64,000 bases of DNA from Fonsecaea monophora (taxonomy: Eukaryota; Ascomycota; Eurotiomycetes; Chaetothyriales; Herpotrichiellaceae), in NCBI RefSeq assembly GCF_001642475.1, contig NW_019173956.1, positions 124,001 through 188,000 on the forward strand, given 5' to 3'. How positions within the stretch are numbered: position 1 is the stretch's first letter; each line of letters opens with the position of its first letter. Both the position numbers and the translations under genes were made by a program. Below the pieces are notes generated by a model. It saw nothing but the letters and a program-made list of their open reading frames with translations. It had not been told where the DNA came from and did no database searches. Shown in pieces: positions 60,285-64,000 of the stretch.

Positions 60285-61474
60285 TCACAGTTCGGCTCCA
60301 AATCTAGCGGCGCCGGAAGCGAACCTGCGCCATTGTTGTGCCAGGTCAGACACCAACGCCTTGCAAGTCACAAGCCAATCGTGTAGAGGCCTCGCGAGGC
60401 CCCGGCCCTGGCCGGCACTACCATCCCCGCCCTCGCTCGCGCTCCCGATAGCGGCAGCAATCATTCCTTTCAGGGACATTCCGGTGTGGTGGTCCAGCTG
60501 GACGATGCCGACGAGGACCAGCAGGCTGAAGAGGCTGCAGGCCGAGATGACGTAGAGGCACTTGAGGCGGAGGATCTGGCGGCGACGGCGGTCGTCGCGG
60601 TCGTCGTGGTCGGCCGAGAATATGTCCTGCTGCGTGCAGAAGTAGGCGAGCATCAGGCCGATCGAGATGGCGATCCACGCGAGCAGACTGCGGCTGAGCT
60701 GGAGCAGGTCCGGCTCCGTGGCCCGCGTGGCCCGGAAGATCTGTAGGCACCCGAACGACAGCAATATCGAAAGGCTGCACAGCCGCACCAGCACCGCTAG
60801 GGGGCTGTAGTGCAGCAGCCACCGCGACATCAGTGACGACGCGAACATGTGTGCGAGGTATGCTGCAGCCCCGGCCTGGAGACGTCGCAAAAAAGAGAAG
60901 AGACGGCCAAGTTAGCGATGAACTGGCCTGGTTTGGGTTTGTGTAGATAAGGAAACATGGGGAGGCAGGAGAGCTTCGCTTCCTCCACGAGAGAAGACGA
61001 GGCTGAGCTGAGGGTACATAGCATTCCAAACTGGACCGCCGTTGCAAGCTGCATCCCTGGGCATTGCAAAACGGGATGAAAATGGACGGCGTATGGAACT
61101 CCAGATGCGCCGCAAAAGGGAAACGAGGACGCGAGAACAAGACATACCCAGAGAAAGCTCAAGCATACTTGTGCCACAGCCATGCGCCTGAAGATCCGAT
61201 TCTCCAAAAGCAAACCACCAGGTCCAGGTCCAGCACTACCGCCAACACCGACATTCGTCCCACCACTGCCACCTGCTGACAACGTGGAGATGGAGGGCGC
61301 CGCTGTCGCTCCCGTCGTGTCGTAGACCGAGATGAGTCGATAGATGCTGTAACAGGTCTGGCAAGCCCACCACGCGGCCGACACGGTCGAGAGAGCCCGA
61401 CAGAGCAGCAGCGGCACGTGCCAGCGAGGCTGGACGCCCAGGAGGACGGCTACTCGGGGATATCGAGCTGACAT
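60285..61474 (-). CDS. EOS1: N-glycosylation protein Eos1
   Basis: Polytopic ER membrane protein of 305 residues; yeast Eos1 is linked to N-glycosylation and oxidative-stress tolerance, with no known enzymatic activity. Exons 61148..61474 and 60285..60875; the 272-nt intron (GTATGT...CCAG, phase 0) splits a membrane segment. Family blocks are WHVPLLLCRALSTVSAAWWA at the N-terminus, FRRMAVAQVCLSFLW before the splice, then AAYLAHMFASSLMSRWLLHYSP and LAWISI-like LLAWIAISIGLMLAYF. Four to five membrane helices are apparent. A Gly/Ala/Pro-rich insert (GGSGGTNVGVGGSAGPGPGG) sits near residue 75. The C-terminal 65 residues are hydrophilic. The gene faces away from eIF1's 3' end, with about 1.1 kb between them. 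Confidence 0.88.
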
Positions 61475-62608
61475 GGCGACACTGGCGATGTTGGCATTCT
61501 CGACGACGGCGCCGCCAGGCGCGGGGCCAGGCTGGGCAGTCGGAGGAGAGCGGGACGGGTTGGTAGGGTCAGTAGCAGCATAACGGAGGCTCCCGTTGCG
61601 TGGAACAAAAGCATCGCCATATGATGGTGGGCCCTGATAGCCCGAGTTCGCCAGTTGGAAAATGGGTTTGCAGCGCTATGGCGGCTGCATAGCCCCTGGT
61701 CAGGGTGTTGTGAGGTCGTCCCGCCCTTGCAGCCCAAGTCAAAACAATAAATCTCTTTCTAATTCCAAGGCAAAGCTCAAACTCCCTGTTTCAGAAACGT
61801 GAAGGAGGACTCCGAAGTCGTGTCAGGGCGAGGAAACAGCCATTCGTCAACAAGGGTGAAGATAAAGGTGGGAAACGGCGTAAGGGGGAAGAGTCGCGTG
61901 ACCAGTAGTTATATGACTGTAAGTTGTCCTTGTAGATACGATAAGAACAGCACCTGAAACCACACAAGAGTCACAGGCCGCTCGCCGCTCGCTTTAAATT
62001 ACCCCAGATTCTTGGCGGGAGATCCAGTCCAGCAGCCCCCAGCTGGTACCTTGATCTCAACCCACGGTACAAAGTGGTTAGTACATGTACGCAGTGGTTG
62101 AGCCAGAGAGGGCGTCGATGGCGTCTCAACCGAACTCCAGAACAGCTCCGTCGTGGGAACGGGAACTCCAACAAAGGAATGGAATGATTGAGACAGCCAA
62201 AGTGAAACGTGTTGTTTCCAACACTCCGATAATGATTTCAAAGCTACCGTGCATGGTCTGGTGGGATCAATGATAGAAACCAGCCCAACCCTGCCATCTC
62301 ATGTTTCCCCAGCCGAATGCCGTGAGTGTCTTCTTCATAGCCATGTATTGCTGCTTCCTGTCCCATGCCGCAACAGTCCGAACCCACCCCCATTCCTTGC
62401 CAAGGCAAAATATCCATCGTGGGTATCATCAAACGCGTAACCTTGTCGCATCCCAAAGGTGCTATCGTGACCATGCCACTGTATCGACCAGCGAAGACGA
62501 ACAGGCCAGAAGACATCGTTCAAACGAAGATTGATTTGGAGCTCCATCGACAACTTCTATCTGTCCTCGAAGGCCGAGCATGATAGCACAGGATACCGGC
62601 TGAGGCGT
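61475..62608. other. Intergenic between eIF1 3' end and EOS1 promoter
   Basis: About 1.1 kb. No gene is supported; frames 61999..62241 and 62244..62583 overlap on opposite strands without domains. Confidence 0.5.
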
Positions 62609-63280
62609 TTAGAAACCATGGACCTGGATGAGTATTAGTAAGGCGTCGTTGCGTACGGCGCAGTAGAATCTCCTTACCTTGATAGTCTTTGCATCGAGCT
62701 CGAGGCCGTCCTTGGCGACCAAGAATTCTTGAACATCTTTGCGCTGGTCACCCTGGAGCTGGATCACCTCGCCCATCTCGCTGTCTGTGACGATTGTGCC
62801 ATTGCAGGCTGGGGTCATTGTCAGCCATAGACCTTTGTAGTCCCTTATCTCTTTCACATACCGAATTTCTTCTTGATGACCTTGAGGATCTTCTTCTGGT
62901 CGAATTTCTTCGGAAGGCCTTGGACGGTGGTCAGAGTCTTACGACCATTGCGCTGCTGGATACGAATGTGGATGTAATTCTGGGATTGCTTCGCTTCCCC
63001 AGTGTCGTCGTCGGCCTCCGCGAAGGGGTCTGTGACATAAATCAGTGAGCCATGAGTCACGCAACAATTCGCTAAACAATTGCTGCTGTACACGAGGGTC
63101 GTGGAGGTCGACAGCGGGTTTCAACCATGCTCTCAAACAGTCGCTCCCAAAATCTGGTGCTGTCGAGGCACACGATAGAGGCGAGTTGTTTGGGCGATGA
63201 GCGTCGGCTGCGAGGTGGCGAGAGGGGGTGAGAAGAGGGGTCGGCTTACCAAAGGTTTTGAGGTTTTGGATAGTTGACAT
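62609..63280 (-). CDS. SUI1: Translation initiation factor eIF1 (SUI1)
   Basis: Small ribosomal-subunit factor that keeps start-codon selection stringent; 114 residues, the usual length. Four exons: 63250..63280, 62862..63029, 62678..62808 and 62609..62623, with introns of 220, 53 and 54 nt. The first exon encodes only MSTIQNLKTFG, and the last is a 15-base coding exon giving VHGF and the stop. Core motifs: YIHIRIQQRNGRKTLTTVQG, PKKFDQKKILKVIKKKFGACNGT and QLQGDQRKDVQEFLV. Each splice restores conserved eIF1 sequence. The start codon lies in a poor context (TTT before ATG), which fits the known autoregulation of eIF1 by weak initiation. The CA-rich leader upstream (about 63290..63420) suits a highly expressed gene. 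Confidence 0.95.
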
Positions 63281-63283
63281 AAA
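63275..63283 (-). promoter_or_regulatory. Weak start-codon context of eIF1
   Basis: The three bases before ATG are TTT, with T at -3, and +4 is T. Most other starts in the window that I checked have a purine at -3. Weak context at eIF1 is a known feedback device. Confidence 0.6.
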
Positions 63284-64000
63284 CTCGTTTGTCTCGAGGA
63301 ACGGGCTGGATTGGAAAGAAAAGTGTCGGTGATGAGAAGTTAAGGACTGTTCAATGTCCGGAGTGCAAGCGAAAGAGTTGTTGTTGAGTGGAGAGTGTGG
63401 TGATGGATTGTTGGTTTTGTTTGAGAAGGAGAGAGAAAAGGGAACGGGGGCAGGAAAAGGGCTGATGCAAGAGGCGAACCACAAGAGGCAACAGTGACTG
63501 GTTGGGTGCAGGCCATTTGGTGGGGTTGGCTGGTTGGGCAAGGGAGGAAAGGAACCCGAAAGAATCACTGCCCCCATTCTCTTCGACACACAATGCCCTT
63601 CCTCCCCTAAGCCGCACCTGTGCGTTACGGGCGCCAAGGCCTGGAATAACGCTGGTTGTGGCTGCTACGGCCACTCCCTAAACCTGTGGCAAAAATCATT
63701 GGCGGGCTCTAGGTTCCAACTTCTAGGTCCCACACACGGTGATTGGGGACTTGTTTTCTACACGTACATGAGGCTCATCCCCGGAGACCAGAGATGATGG
63801 CATGTGACGATATCGAGATACTGATCCCATTCAATTATTTGATTTCCACGACCAAGATCTGGACTTGACCGGCATCGCTTTTGTAACATTTTATTCCGTA
63901 GCTGCCATTGCACGCTGCCCTCAAACTCCAGAGCACAAATCGTGGAGGGAATGCTTCCATACATTGCCGCGCTTGTCGCAGAAGCCACCAGTTGATCTAT
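63281..64000. other. eIF1 promoter and window edge
   Basis: Strongly strand-asymmetric sequence (C/A and C/T rich on the eIF1 sense strand) over about 63281..63560, consistent with promoter and leader. Beyond it no gene is supported before the window ends. Confidence 0.55.

Overview
This is about 64 kb of nuclear DNA from a filamentous ascomycete. The signs are short GT-AG introns (mostly 48 to 90 nt, often with a CTAAC- or CTGAC-like branch site), single-gene transcription units with UTR-sized gaps, CA/CT-rich leaders before start codons, and proteins typical of Pezizomycotina (Arf6, REX3, BBP/SF1, Eos1, Bor1). The protein flavour suggests Eurotiomycetes, perhaps a black-yeast relative, but that placement is a guess. 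I saw no bacterial operon structure, rRNA, convincing tRNA, CRISPR array or intact transposon. About 20 protein genes and one kinase pseudogene can be supported; splice sites were read by eye.

Layout, left part (0 to 18.8 kb): three leftward genes (extended-SDR epimerase, Arf6 GTPase, REX3 exonuclease), then four rightward genes (DUF676/Lpl1-like lipase, CECR5-type HAD hydrolase, a RhoGAP whose frame is broken by a TGA, Tim21). Middle part (19 to 37 kb): a leftward CUE-like/CCCH/Smr protein, then rightward Tvp38/SNARE-associated and CorA-like Mg2+ transporter genes, leftward NHP2, and rightward SDR, branchpoint-bridging protein (with an apparent frameshift) and twin CX9C protein Mix17.

From 37.1 to 51.3 kb lies a gene-poor stretch of about 14 kb. 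It holds only one recognisable gene, for a 250-residue acidic protein of unknown function. It also holds five of the seven GTAC-N3-GTAC elements in the window. Right part (51.3 to 63.3 kb): a leftward Ure2-like glutathione transferase, a leftward kinase pseudogene head to head with a rightward atypical kinase that gains a membrane tail by splicing, rightward Bor1, then leftward Eos1 and eIF1.

The genes are mostly unrelated housekeeping functions: vesicle traffic (Arf6, Tvp38), RNA processing (REX3, NHP2, BBP, eIF1), mitochondrial biogenesis (Tim21, Mix17), ion transport (CorA-like, Bor1) and lipid or redox metabolism. I see no biosynthetic cluster. The most interesting signals are the two broken reading frames in otherwise conserved genes, the splice-controlled tail anchor on the atypical kinase, the weak eIF1 start context, and the GTAC-N3-GTAC cluster.
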